From: Streptomyces sp. SKN60
GTDB taxonomy: Bacteria; Actinomycetota; Actinomycetes; Streptomycetales; Streptomycetaceae
Direction of reading: 5' to 3'
Assembly (NCBI RefSeq): GCF_026236535.1
Contig: NZ_JAHTMW010000011.1
Location: forward strand, 243,240-307,239
DNA length: 64,000 nucleotides
A program made the position numbers and the translations under genes. Within the stretch, counting starts at the first letter, position 1. The number at the start of each line of letters is the position of its first letter. Under the pieces are notes generated by a model that was not told where the DNA came from, searched no databases, and saw nothing but the letters and a program-made list of their open reading frames with translations. Positions 35,036 to 43,369 of the stretch are shown here, piece by piece.

Positions 35036-37003
35036 TCATGGCCGGAGCACGGCCACGCCGTAGCGGCCGAGGGTGACCCGGTCGGTGACGGCCGTCGCCG
35101 TGAGGAGATCGTGGTGAGTGCCGGGCACCTCGACGGTCACCGGCTCGCGGCCGTGGTTGAGCACGAACAGCAGCTCGCCCCGGCGGACGGCCTCGACCTG
35201 CTCGGGGAGGCCGTCGAGCACCGGCCGGACGCCCGCGGCGGAGGCGATCCGGGCCAGCAGGTCGCGCAGCGCCTCCGGCTCCGGGAGCGTGGAGACGTAC
35301 CAGGCCCGGCCCTTGCGCAGGACGGCGGGCAGTCCGTCGAGTTCACCGCCTTTGTACGGCACGGTCTCGTCGGCGGAACCGTCGGCCTCCAGCTCCTCCG
35401 ACCACAGGGACGCACTGAAGCCCTCGCAGGTGACCGTCTCCCCCACGTCCAGCGGCCACCACTCGTGCAGGGTGCGGATGCCGAACAGCTCTCGCAGCCG
35501 GGGATCCATGCCACCGGGGCGGACCCGGTCGTCCTCGTCGGCGACGCCGGTCTGGAAGCCGCAGACGAGGGTGCCGCCCCTGCGGACATGGGCGAGGAGC
35601 TGGTCGATCGCCGCGTCGGTGAGGGCGTAGAGCTGCGGCACGACGACCACGGAGTACGGCGTCAGGTCGTGCTCGGGGTGGGCGAAGTCGGTGGTGAGGT
35701 GCGCCTGCCAGAGAGCTCGGTGCCAGGCGCGCAGGACGTCCGGGTAGTCCACCTGGCCGGACAGGCGGCCGTCCTGGGCGCCGGCCCACCAGGCGTGCCA
35801 GTCATGCAGGATCGCGATGTCCGCGGGGATGGTCCGGCCGGTCGTCTCGGCGGCGATCCGCTCCAGCTCCGCGCCGAGCCGCTTGACCTCCTGGTACGTC
35901 CGGCCCTCCTCACCGGCGTGGCTGACCATGCCGGAGTGGAACTTCTCCGCGCCCTGCCGGGACTGCCGCCACTGGAAGTAGCAGACGCCGTCGGCCCCCC
36001 GGGCCACGGCCTGCAGGGACCAGAGCCGGTTGAGGCCGCGCGGCTTGGGGTGGTTCACGCCCCGCCAGTTGACGGGCCCGGCGGCCTGCTCCATGAGCAT
36101 CCACGGCCCGCGCGCCTGGGAGCGGGTCATGTCCTGGACGAGGGCACCGCTCTGGGCGCCCAGCGGATCGCGCGGATCCGGGTAGATGTCGACGGAGACG
36201 ACGTCCTCCTCCTCGGCCCAGCGCCAGGCGTCCTGGCCCGTCCACAGCGGCATGAAGTTGCTGGTGACCGGGATGTCGGGGGTGTGGCGGCGGACGATGT
36301 CCCGCTCGGCGACGTAGCACTCCAGGAGCATGTCGGAGGTGAAGCGCCTGAAGTCGAGCACCTGGGTGGGGTTGCGCATGTAGTGGGGCAGCCGGGGCGG
36401 CAGGATGCCGTCCCAGGTGTCGTAACCCTGGCTCCAGAAGGCCGTGCCCCAGGCCTCGTTGAGGGCCCCGAGGGTGCCGTACTTCTCGCGCAGCCAGCGG
36501 CGGAAGGCTGCCGCGGCCTCGTCGCCGTAGTCGAAGGTGCAGTACTCGTTGTTGATGTGCCACATCGTCAGCGCCGGGTGGCCGGCGTAGTGGGCGGCGA
36601 GGTCCTCGGTGATGGCGGCGGCGTAGCGCCGATAGGTGGCGCTGGAGTGCGAGAAGTGCTGCCGGCCGCCCCACCACTCGGTGCGGCCGTCCTCGGTGAC
36701 GGGCAGGGTGTCCGGGTGCAGTCGGCCCATCCAGGGCGGGGGCGAGGAGGTCGGGGTGGCGAGGACGACGCCGATGCCGTTGTCGTGCATCAGATCCATC
36801 AGCGTGTCCAGCCGACCGAACTCCCGTGCGCCCGGCTCCGGTTCCAGCGTCGACCAGGAGAAGACGCCGAGGGTGACCGAGTTGACCCCGGCCGCCTTCA
36901 TCAGCCGGACGTCCTCGCGCCAGGTCTCCTCGGGCCACTGCTCCGGGTTGTAGTCGCCGCCGAAGAGAAGGCGGCCGCGGGTCACGTCGCTCAGGCCGGG
37001 CAT
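35036..37003 (-). CDS. GH42 beta-galactosidase
   Basis: A 655-residue cytoplasmic beta-galactosidase. FGGDYNPEQWPEETW is the typical start. MWHINNEYC carries the acid/base Glu and PWMLMEQAAGPVNW the nucleophile Glu. The Cys-rich metal site of some members is absent. The trimerisation domain (~400-600) and a small C-terminal sheet follow. Its ATG shares one base with the stop of the GH74 gene (TGATG), so the two are coupled. Role: removal of beta-galactose from imported xyloglucan oligosaccharides. Confidence 0.95.
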   Translation of the reverse strand: MPGLSDVTRGRLLFGGDYNPEQWPEETWREDVRLMKAAGVNSVTLGVFSWSTLEPEPGAREFGRLDTLMDLMHDNGIGVVLATPTSSPPPWMGRLHPDTLPVTEDGRTEWWGGRQHFSHSSATYRRYAAAITEDLAAHYAGHPALTMWHINNEYCTFDYGDEAAAAFRRWLREKYGTLGALNEAWGTAFWSQGYDTWDGILPPRLPHYMRNPTQVLDFRRFTSDMLLECYVAERDIVRRHTPDIPVTSNFMPLWTGQDAWRWAEEEDVVSVDIYPDPRDPLGAQSGALVQDMTRSQARGPWMLMEQAAGPVNWRGVNHPKPRGLNRLWSLQAVARGADGVCYFQWRQSRQGAEKFHSGMVSHAGEEGRTYQEVKRLGAELERIAAETTGRTIPADIAILHDWHAWWAGAQDGRLSGQVDYPDVLRAWHRALWQAHLTTDFAHPEHDLTPYSVVVVPQLYALTDAAIDQLLAHVRRGGTLVCGFQTGVADEDDRVRPGGMDPRLRELFGIRTLHEWWPLDVGETVTCEGFSASLWSEELEADGSADETVPYKGGELDGLPAVLRKGRAWYVSTLPEPEALRDLLARIASAAGVRPVLDGLPEQVEAVRRGELLFVLNHGREPVTVEVPGTHHDLLTATAVTDRVTLGRYGVAVLRP

Positions 37004-39234
37004 CAGACGGGCTCCCCGTACTGCACGCCGCGCCCGTTGGTGCCGAGGTAGACCCGGCCGTACACGCGCGGATCGCCGGTCACGGCCCGGCCGGTCCAGC
37101 CCCACTGGTGCTGGTCGTCGTTGATCCGCACCCAGCTCTTCGCCTCGTCGTCGGAGCGGTGGACGGCGTTGAAGCCCTCGGTCGCGCCGACCAGGTAGAT
37201 CGCCGGGTAGGCGGCGTCCGGGGCGGCCTTGCCGAAGCCCAGGGTGTGCGAGGACCGGCAGCTGCCGACCTTGGCGAAGGTGGCGCCGCCGTCGGTGGAG
37301 CGGTACAGCCCGGCCTCCTTCGCGCTGAGCCACAGATCACCGGAGCGTCCCGGTGCCGCGGTCAGCTGGAACTGCGGGTCGCCCGAGGGCAGGCCGGTGG
37401 CCGTGGCGGTGAAGGTGAGGCCGCTGTCGGTGCTGGCGTGGACCGTGCCGGCGGTCGTCTCGTAGGCGTAGAAGCGCGTCGGGTCCATGGGGTCCGCGAC
37501 CAGGACGGCGCCCTTCGGGACGGAGGTGGCCTCGGACCAGGTGGCGCCGTTGTCCGTCGAGCGGTACGCCGGGTTGACGGTGCCGTTCGAGGACCCGAGG
37601 GACCACAGAAGCACACTGCCGTCGGCGTTGGTGACGATCGGGCCGGGCGCGTCCTTGGCGGCGGCCGGCTGTGACGCGAAGGGCGACCAGGTCTGTCCGC
37701 CGTCGTTCGACCAGGCGCCGTTGGCGCTCCCGCTCCAGCCGGTGCGCACGACGTACGAGGGTCGGGCCGCGGCCTGGGCGAGTCCCGTGGTCGAACCGAA
37801 CACGGGGTTCGACGCCATGCCGCGCGAGGGGGATGCCGTGAGCGACTCGTGGTACATCACGCCGATGTCGCCGTTGCCGCCGATCAGATGCGCCTCTCCG
37901 ACCGGCGGCGAGATCAGATGGATGATGGCGGTCTCCTCCAGGCCGCGGATCTGCGGCGCCCAGTGCCTGAGGTCGCGCGTGCCGTACAGGGTCGCGCCGG
38001 TGCCGTAGACGACGTGCCCGGAGTCGAACGGGTCGAGGCCGAGGGCCTGGATCCACCAGCCGAACTTGGGCTTGTCGGCTCCCCACTTGAGGTAGGGGGT
38101 CTCGGAGACGTCGAGGACGGCCTGGTCCTTCAGGGACGTCCAGGTGCGGCCGCCGTCGGTGGAACGGAAGAGGGTGTCGACCTCGGCCCAGCGGTTGTTG
38201 GTGGACACGACGAGTGTCCCGGGCCGACGGGCGTCGACGGCGACGCCGCCGTAGCCGAAGGCGTCGGTCCCGCCGTCGCTCGTCGTCCCGCCGGGCTTCA
38301 CCGGGGTGACCTCGGTCCACTTCCCGTTCGTCGTCAGCAGCTTGTGCACGCTGCCGTCGGACTGACCGTTGGGGCCGGGGGCGTTGGCGTACGTCACGTA
38401 CAGCTCGCGGGTCATGCGGTCGTACGCGGCGCGGATCGGCACCGTCGCGGCGGTTCCGGCCGGCTGCCCGGGGACGGGCTCCCAGGTCCTTCCGTCGGAC
38501 GTGCGGTACAGGTTGGGGCGGTCGGCGTCGCCGCCGGAGTCGCCCCAGCCGGCGTAGACGGTACGGCCCGCGGCGACCAGGAGGGTGATGCCCTGGCCGG
38601 TGGCGCTCGGGGCGGCCGGGAAGTCCGCGGACTGCCACGTGGCGCCTCGGTCCGTCGACTTGAGCAGCCCGTCGTGCCGGGTGCCGAGCCACAGCGTGTC
38701 GCAGTTCCGCGGGTCGACCAGAAGCCGTTCACCGCATCCGCGCCCGTCCTCGTTGGCTCCGAGCTTCACGGTGAGGTCCGTGCGCTCCCAGGTGGCACCC
38801 CGATCCTCGGACCGCAGCACGGCCCCGTTGCCGGCCCAGGGCTGCGTGTACGTGCCGAGGGCCAGGTACAGCCGGTTCGGGTGGGCCGGGTCGACGGCCA
38901 TGGCCTCGACGCCGAGGAGGTTCCAGTCGTCCCACCCGAGGTGGTCGGTGAGCGGGATCCAGCGGTCGGTGCCGTCGTCCCAGCGGTAGGCGCCCCCGAT
39001 GTCGGTCCTGGCGTAGGCGAGCCCTCGTACCGAGGGGTGGAACAGCACCCCGCTGATGAACCCGGTGCCGCCCATGGCGGCGGTGCGCCACCGGTAGCCG
39101 CTCTCGGCGGCGGCCGAGGGGGCGGCCGAGGCGGCGGCCTGCGCCTGCCCCGACACCGCGGGCAGGGAGACGACCGCGGCGGCGGCCGCGGAACCGGCGA
39201 GAACGGAGCGCCTGCTGATGTGGAACGTGCTCAT
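37003..39234 (-). CDS. Tat-exported GH74 xyloglucanase
   Basis: A 743-residue secreted enzyme made of two seven-bladed BNR-type propellers. The Tat signal is ISRRSVLAGSAAA. YARTDIGGAYRWDD holds the catalytic-base Asp, and the second acid lies in the other propeller (YGGVAVDARRPGTLVVSTNNRW region). Repeated Asp-box turns such as STDGGRTW and STDNGATW are visible. No cellulose-binding module is fused. GH74 enzymes cut the xyloglucan backbone. Coupled to GH42 downstream and 104 bp downstream of the importer genes. Confidence 0.95.
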   Translation of the reverse strand: MSTFHISRRSVLAGSAAAAAVVSLPAVSGQAQAAASAAPSAAAESGYRWRTAAMGGTGFISGVLFHPSVRGLAYARTDIGGAYRWDDGTDRWIPLTDHLGWDDWNLLGVEAMAVDPAHPNRLYLALGTYTQPWAGNGAVLRSEDRGATWERTDLTVKLGANEDGRGCGERLLVDPRNCDTLWLGTRHDGLLKSTDRGATWQSADFPAAPSATGQGITLLVAAGRTVYAGWGDSGGDADRPNLYRTSDGRTWEPVPGQPAGTAATVPIRAAYDRMTRELYVTYANAPGPNGQSDGSVHKLLTTNGKWTEVTPVKPGGTTSDGGTDAFGYGGVAVDARRPGTLVVSTNNRWAEVDTLFRSTDGGRTWTSLKDQAVLDVSETPYLKWGADKPKFGWWIQALGLDPFDSGHVVYGTGATLYGTRDLRHWAPQIRGLEETAIIHLISPPVGEAHLIGGNGDIGVMYHESLTASPSRGMASNPVFGSTTGLAQAAARPSYVVRTGWSGSANGAWSNDGGQTWSPFASQPAAAKDAPGPIVTNADGSVLLWSLGSSNGTVNPAYRSTDNGATWSEATSVPKGAVLVADPMDPTRFYAYETTAGTVHASTDSGLTFTATATGLPSGDPQFQLTAAPGRSGDLWLSAKEAGLYRSTDGGATFAKVGSCRSSHTLGFGKAAPDAAYPAIYLVGATEGFNAVHRSDDEAKSWVRINDDQHQWGWTGRAVTGDPRVYGRVYLGTNGRGVQYGEPV

Positions 39235-39338
39235 GACATACCTCGATCCTGAGACGAAAGGGGGGAGATCGAGCGGTGATCAGAGGTGCGGGGCCGTGTC
39301 GACGCGCGGCTCCGCCGCGTGGGCGCGACCAGCGGGCG

Positions 39339-40265
39339 TCAGCCCTTGATGGCGCCCGTGAGCATGCCCTTCTTGAAGTGCCGCTGGACGAACGGGGAGG
39401 CCACCGCGACCGGGATCAGCGCGAGGACCATGACGGCCATCTGCAGTCCCAGGGAGGAGAGTTGGCCGGTGCGGACCGCCTGCTGGAGGCCGGTCGGCGC
39501 CTCGGTGTTCTTCTGGACCAGTTGGATGAGCACGTTCTGCAGCGGCATCATCGACTGGTCGCTGAGGTAGATGGACGCGTTGAACCAGGCACTCCAGTAC
39601 CCGACCGCGTAGAACAGCGAGATGACGGCCAGCACCGCGCGCGACAGCGGCATGATGATGGTCAGCAGGATGCGCAGGTCACTGGCCCCGTCGATGCGGG
39701 CGGAGTCGATGAGTTCGGGTGAGATCCCCATGAAGAAGGCCCGCAGGACGAGGATGTTGAAGACGCTGACGGCACTCGGCAGGATCAGCGACAGATAGGT
39801 GTCGGTGAGCCCCAGCGACTGCACCAGAAGGTACGTCGGAATGAGGCCGGCCCCGAAGAACATGGTGGCCATGATGGCCATCAGGAAGAACCGGTGGCCC
39901 AGGCTCCCCGGCCGCGACAGGCCGTAGGCCGCAAGCACCGACACCGTCATCGAGAACAGCGTGCCGACGAGCGTGACACCGAGCGAGACCATGATGGCCC
40001 GGCTGACCTGGCCACCGCTGAGCAGTTCCGTGTAGTTGACGAAGGTGATGCCCTGGGGGATCACGACGAGGCCGCCGACCTCGTCGATCACGGGCTTCGG
40101 GGAGAGGCTGGTGATGATCACGATCCACAGCGGGCCGAGCACCCCGAGACAGCAGAGCACGAGGAAGCCGCCCTTGGCGGTGAGTCCCGCCTTGCTCGGC
40201 GGCTCCTCCCACACAGGGCGGGCGGGAGCCTTGAGGCTGCGGATGAGCTGCGTGTTGAGGCTCAC
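39339..40265 (-). CDS. Sugar ABC importer permease 2
   Basis: A 308-residue membrane protein with six predicted helices. The ATPase-docking loop is LIDSARIDGASDLRIL...MPLS. It resembles the YtcP/LplC type used for large oligosaccharides. The GTG start overlaps the stop of permease 1 by 4 nt (GTGA). Works with permease 1, the lipoprotein at 41359 and an ATPase encoded elsewhere. Confidence 0.93.
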   Translation of the reverse strand: MSLNTQLIRSLKAPARPVWEEPPSKAGLTAKGGFLVLCCLGVLGPLWIVIITSLSPKPVIDEVGGLVVIPQGITFVNYTELLSGGQVSRAIMVSLGVTLVGTLFSMTVSVLAAYGLSRPGSLGHRFFLMAIMATMFFGAGLIPTYLLVQSLGLTDTYLSLILPSAVSVFNILVLRAFFMGISPELIDSARIDGASDLRILLTIIMPLSRAVLAVISLFYAVGYWSAWFNASIYLSDQSMMPLQNVLIQLVQKNTEAPTGLQQAVRTGQLSSLGLQMAVMVLALIPVAVASPFVQRHFKKGMLTGAIKG

Positions 40266-41359
40266 TTCTGGTACACCCCCTGCTCGCCCAGCAGGTGCGC
40301 GAACTTGTTCGCGCCCAGGACGAGACAGACTCCGATGAGTCCCTTGGCCAGGCCGACCGCGGCCGCGTAGCTGAAGTCGCCGTTCTGGATGCCCATGTTC
40401 CATACGTAGGTGTCGAGGACCTCGCTGGCCCCCGCGCCGACCGCGTACCGCTGGAGCAGAAACTGCTCGAATCCGACGCTCAGCGCGTCGCCCACCCTGA
40501 GGACGAGGAGCAGGGCGATCACCGGGCGCAGCGCGGGCAGCGTGACGTGCCACATGCGTCGCCAGCGCCCCGCGCCGTCCATGGCGGCGGCCTCGTACAG
40601 GTCGGTGCTGACGGCGGACAGCGCGGCGAGGAAGACGATGATCCCCCAGCCGGCGTCCTTCCACACCGCCTGTGCGGTGACCAGAAACTTGAAGAGGTCC
40701 GCGTCGGTCATCAGGTCGAAGCCGCTCCACCCGTGCTTCTCGAGGGTCTGCGCGATGATGCCCGCGCCGCCGAGGATCTGCTGGAACACGGTGACCACGA
40801 GGACCCACGAGAAGAAGTGCGGCAGATACATGATCGCCTGCGCCACGGCCCGTACCCGGGGACGGATCACGCTGTTGATGACCAGCGCGAGGGCGATGGG
40901 GACGGGGAAGAACAGCACCAGTTGGAGCACGAACAGGACGATGGTGTTCTTCGTGGCGCTCCAGAACAGCGGGTCGTCGAGCATCCGGGAGAACTGCTCC
41001 ACGCCCACCCACGGGCTGTGGAGCATCGCGGTGATGCCGTTGCTGGAGACGTACGGGTCGTAGTCCTGGAAGGCGACGACGTTGCCGAGCAGCGGGACGT
41101 AGTTGAAGAGCAGGAGCAGGGCGATGACGGGCGACGTCATCAGGATGAGCGCGCGGTCGCGGCGCCAGCGGACCCGGAAGGGGACCTTGCCCAGCTTGCC
41201 CGCCCTGCCGGACCTGCCGGCCCTGCCGGACCTGCTGGCCCTGCCGGACCTGCGCGGCACGCTCTCCTTCCCGGTGGCCGCGGCGACCGCTGCCCTCGGC
41301 TCCTCGACGGCCGCGGTCGGCCGCGTCCCGTCGGGCCTGCTCCCTGCCGTGAGGGACAT
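40262..41359 (-). CDS. Sugar ABC importer permease 1 with Arg-rich repeat tail
   Basis: A 365-residue inner-membrane permease (YtcQ-partner/LplB type) with the docking loop LYEAAAMDGAGRWRRMWHVTLP. The N-terminal ~60 residues are an unusual basic tail with the repeated unit SGRAGR, encoded by an 18-bp tandem repeat, before the first helix (LILMTSPVIALLLLFNYVP). The ATG shares one base with the stop of the lipoprotein gene. Confidence 0.93.
   Translation of the reverse strand: MSLTAGSRPDGTRPTAAVEEPRAAVAAATGKESVPRRSGRASRSGRAGRSGRAGKLGKVPFRVRWRRDRALILMTSPVIALLLLFNYVPLLGNVVAFQDYDPYVSSNGITAMLHSPWVGVEQFSRMLDDPLFWSATKNTIVLFVLQLVLFFPVPIALALVINSVIRPRVRAVAQAIMYLPHFFSWVLVVTVFQQILGGAGIIAQTLEKHGWSGFDLMTDADLFKFLVTAQAVWKDAGWGIIVFLAALSAVSTDLYEAAAMDGAGRWRRMWHVTLPALRPVIALLLVLRVGDALSVGFEQFLLQRYAVGAGASEVLDTYVWNMGIQNGDFSYAAAVGLAKGLIGVCLVLGANKFAHLLGEQGVYQK
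41202..41255. repeat. 18-bp tandem repeat x3 in permease gene
   Basis: Three in-frame copies of GCCCTGCCGGACCTGCCG (last base or bases vary) encode the Arg/Gly/Ser tail of permease 1. Copy-number change would keep the reading frame. Confidence 0.85.
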
Positions 41360-43035
41360 CAGTTGCCGCTGCCGTTCTTGTCGAGGAGCTCCTTGTACCA
41401 GTCGCGCAGCTTGTCGCCGCCGGAGGACTTCCAGGTGGAGATGGCCTGCTGGATGTCGGAGAGCTTCTTGTTGCCGCGTACGAAGTCGATCTCCAGCTGC
41501 TCGAACTGGCTGGAGAGGGTGGCGTATCGGGTCGGCTCGACGATGTTCATGCCGTAGGTGGACGTCTTCTTGACGAAGGCGCCCTGCCGCTGCTGCCACT
41601 CGACCTGCTTGCGGGCGATCTCGGGGAGGTCGGGGTGGGCCACGTAGGGTGCCGGAGCCGCCAGCATCACCCAGGCGTTGTTCACTTCCTGGATGCCCCG
41701 GTCGTTCTTGACCGGGACGCCGCCCCTGACCGTGTAGTGGGTGCCCTCGACGCCGTACTCGACGAACATCCGCTCCTTGGTGCCGTACGGCGCGGCCGCG
41801 AAGTTGGCGGCGGCCAGCGCGTTCTCGACCGTCTCCTTCGAGGCGCCCTTGCGGATCATCGACCAGATGGTGGCGGGCGGGCCGGCATACAGCGTCGGGT
41901 TGCCGCCGTCGGCACCGAAGTAGTCCATGCCCTCGATCTGGAAGTCCGGGTTGGACTGGGCCTGTTCGGCGGTCTTGCCGTACCAGGAGGACATGTCGTT
42001 GTTGTAGACCAGGATCTGTCCGGAGCTGAACCGCTGGCTGGGATCGCCCGTGATTGCCTTGTCGTCGGGATGGACGACGCCGGCAGCGAACAGCTTGCGG
42101 ACCCACTCCAGATGTTCGAGGTACTCGGGATGTTCGATGCGGTACGTCAGCTTGCCGTCGTCCCCGATGTTCCAGCCGAGCGTCCCGGCAGGCTGGAGAC
42201 CGAAGATGGCCGCCGCCGACCACCTCATGTCGCCACAGGCCCACACCTTGGCCTTGGCGCTGGTGGCCTCCTTGGCCCAGCCGAGGAACTCGTCGGGCGA
42301 CTTGGGGACGGACCAGCCCTTCTTGTCGAAGATGTCCTTGCGGTAGTAGGGCACGATGCTGGACGCGGGGGCGGCGGGCATCGGGATGCCGCGCAGCGCG
42401 CCGCCGAAGAGGGACATGCGCCAGGCGTCGGAGGGGATCGCGGCCAGGTTCGGGTACTTCCTGGCCTTGTCGCCCGCCAGGTAGGGGCCGAGGTCCATGA
42501 ACTTCGCGGTGACCGCGCTCGCGATCTTGCCGACCAGCTCCCAGCTGGGCACGACCACCATGTCGGGTATGGAGCTGGAGGCGAGTACGGCACCGAGCTT
42601 CTCACCGTAGGTCATGCCGTCCTGGTTCTGCCAGGTGACTTTGGTGCCCGCCGCCGCATCGAGGGCCGTGTAGTAGGCGCAGTCGGGCTTCGGCGGGGTG
42701 CCCCAGAACGGGGACATGATCTTGAGGGGGGCGCCGGTGCCGAGCTTGTCCGGGACCGAGGTGGCGAGGGCGGCGAGGTCGATCTTGCCGGTGTAGCCGG
42801 CCGCCGAGCCGTTCTTCGACGGCAGGTCCGGCTGGGCGAACGTGCTGGCGACATAGGTCGGGATCAGCTTGTCCGCGGCCTTGCCCGACGTGGCGCCCTC
42901 TCGCGATCCGCCGCTCTCCGCGTCGCTGCAGGCGGTGAGGAGCGGCATTCCCCCGGCCACCGCTGCGGTGGCGACCGCCGTGGAGGCGAGAAAGCTTCTC
43001 CGGCTCAGTCCGGAGGAGGCGGCATTCGGCGTCAT
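41359..43035 (-). CDS. Sugar ABC importer binding lipoprotein (large type)
   Basis: A 558-residue substrate-binding lipoprotein, longer than typical sugar binders (~430) and of the LplA/YtcQ type linked to large oligosaccharides. The N-terminus has a Tat motif (SRRSFLAS) and lipobox LLTAC. Periplasmic-binding segments such as IMSPFWGTPPKPDCAYY and WKSSGGDKLRDWYKE are seen. Given GH12, GH74 and GH31 around it, xyloglucan oligosaccharide is the likely ligand. First gene of the minus-strand unit (binding protein - permeases - GH74 - GH42 - GH12). A perfect operator lies 119 bp upstream. Confidence 0.93.
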   Translation of the reverse strand: MTPNAASSGLSRRSFLASTAVATAAVAGGMPLLTACSDAESGGSREGATSGKAADKLIPTYVASTFAQPDLPSKNGSAAGYTGKIDLAALATSVPDKLGTGAPLKIMSPFWGTPPKPDCAYYTALDAAAGTKVTWQNQDGMTYGEKLGAVLASSSIPDMVVVPSWELVGKIASAVTAKFMDLGPYLAGDKARKYPNLAAIPSDAWRMSLFGGALRGIPMPAAPASSIVPYYRKDIFDKKGWSVPKSPDEFLGWAKEATSAKAKVWACGDMRWSAAAIFGLQPAGTLGWNIGDDGKLTYRIEHPEYLEHLEWVRKLFAAGVVHPDDKAITGDPSQRFSSGQILVYNNDMSSWYGKTAEQAQSNPDFQIEGMDYFGADGGNPTLYAGPPATIWSMIRKGASKETVENALAAANFAAAPYGTKERMFVEYGVEGTHYTVRGGVPVKNDRGIQEVNNAWVMLAAPAPYVAHPDLPEIARKQVEWQQRQGAFVKKTSTYGMNIVEPTRYATLSSQFEQLEIDFVRGNKKLSDIQQAISTWKSSGGDKLRDWYKELLDKNGSGN

Positions 43036-43153
43036 TGCGTCAACCCTTCGTGGCGCACCTGGACACCCGGCGGTAGGTCGTCGGCTGCGGTGTCGTGACT
43101 GGAACTGGCTGAGCTGAAAACGGACATCCGACCACTGCGACGCGATAAAACAG

Positions 43154-43167
43154 TCGAAGCGCTTCGA
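43154..43167. promoter_or_regulatory. LacI-type operator TCGAAGCGCTTCGA
   Basis: Perfect 14-bp palindrome controlling the importer unit; identical to the one before the GH3 gene at 20.7 kb. Confidence 0.87.
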
Positions 43168-43321
43168 TGTTGCAGCGAGGTTAAGTGAACACCCATGGGC
43201 GCACAAGGGTCGCTTCCAAGATTCCTCCGAGGGCGGCGGAAAGGCCTTCGCCCATCCCTGTACACCCCGCTCGACGCGATGGTGCTGCTCTCTTGACACT
43301 CGCCCTGGGGTCTGATGAGCA

Positions 43322-43335
43322 TCGAAGCGCTTCAA
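43322..43335. promoter_or_regulatory. LacI-type operator TCGAAGCGCTTCAA
   Basis: Lies 35 bp before the GTG of GH3, just downstream of its -35/-10 region. Confidence 0.87.
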
Positions 43336-43369
43336 GAGCTCGCGCCGCTCCACCTCAAGGGGATCCCAC

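Larger units (their letters stand above)
43036..43369. promoter_or_regulatory. Divergent control region, importer versus GH3
   Basis: A 334-bp gap with two GAAGCGCTTC operators (43154-43167 and 43322-43335, 168 bp apart). A plus-strand -35 TTGACA at 43293-43298 serves GH3; its -10 is poor (TCTGAT region). Each operator lies on the gene-proximal side of its own promoter. No other feature seen. Confidence 0.7.

Noticed and set aside
39339..43035. A missing ATPase as a broken importer
   Set aside because: Streptomyces sugar importers normally share one ATPase (MsiK) encoded elsewhere, so two importers without their own ATPase are expected, not defective.
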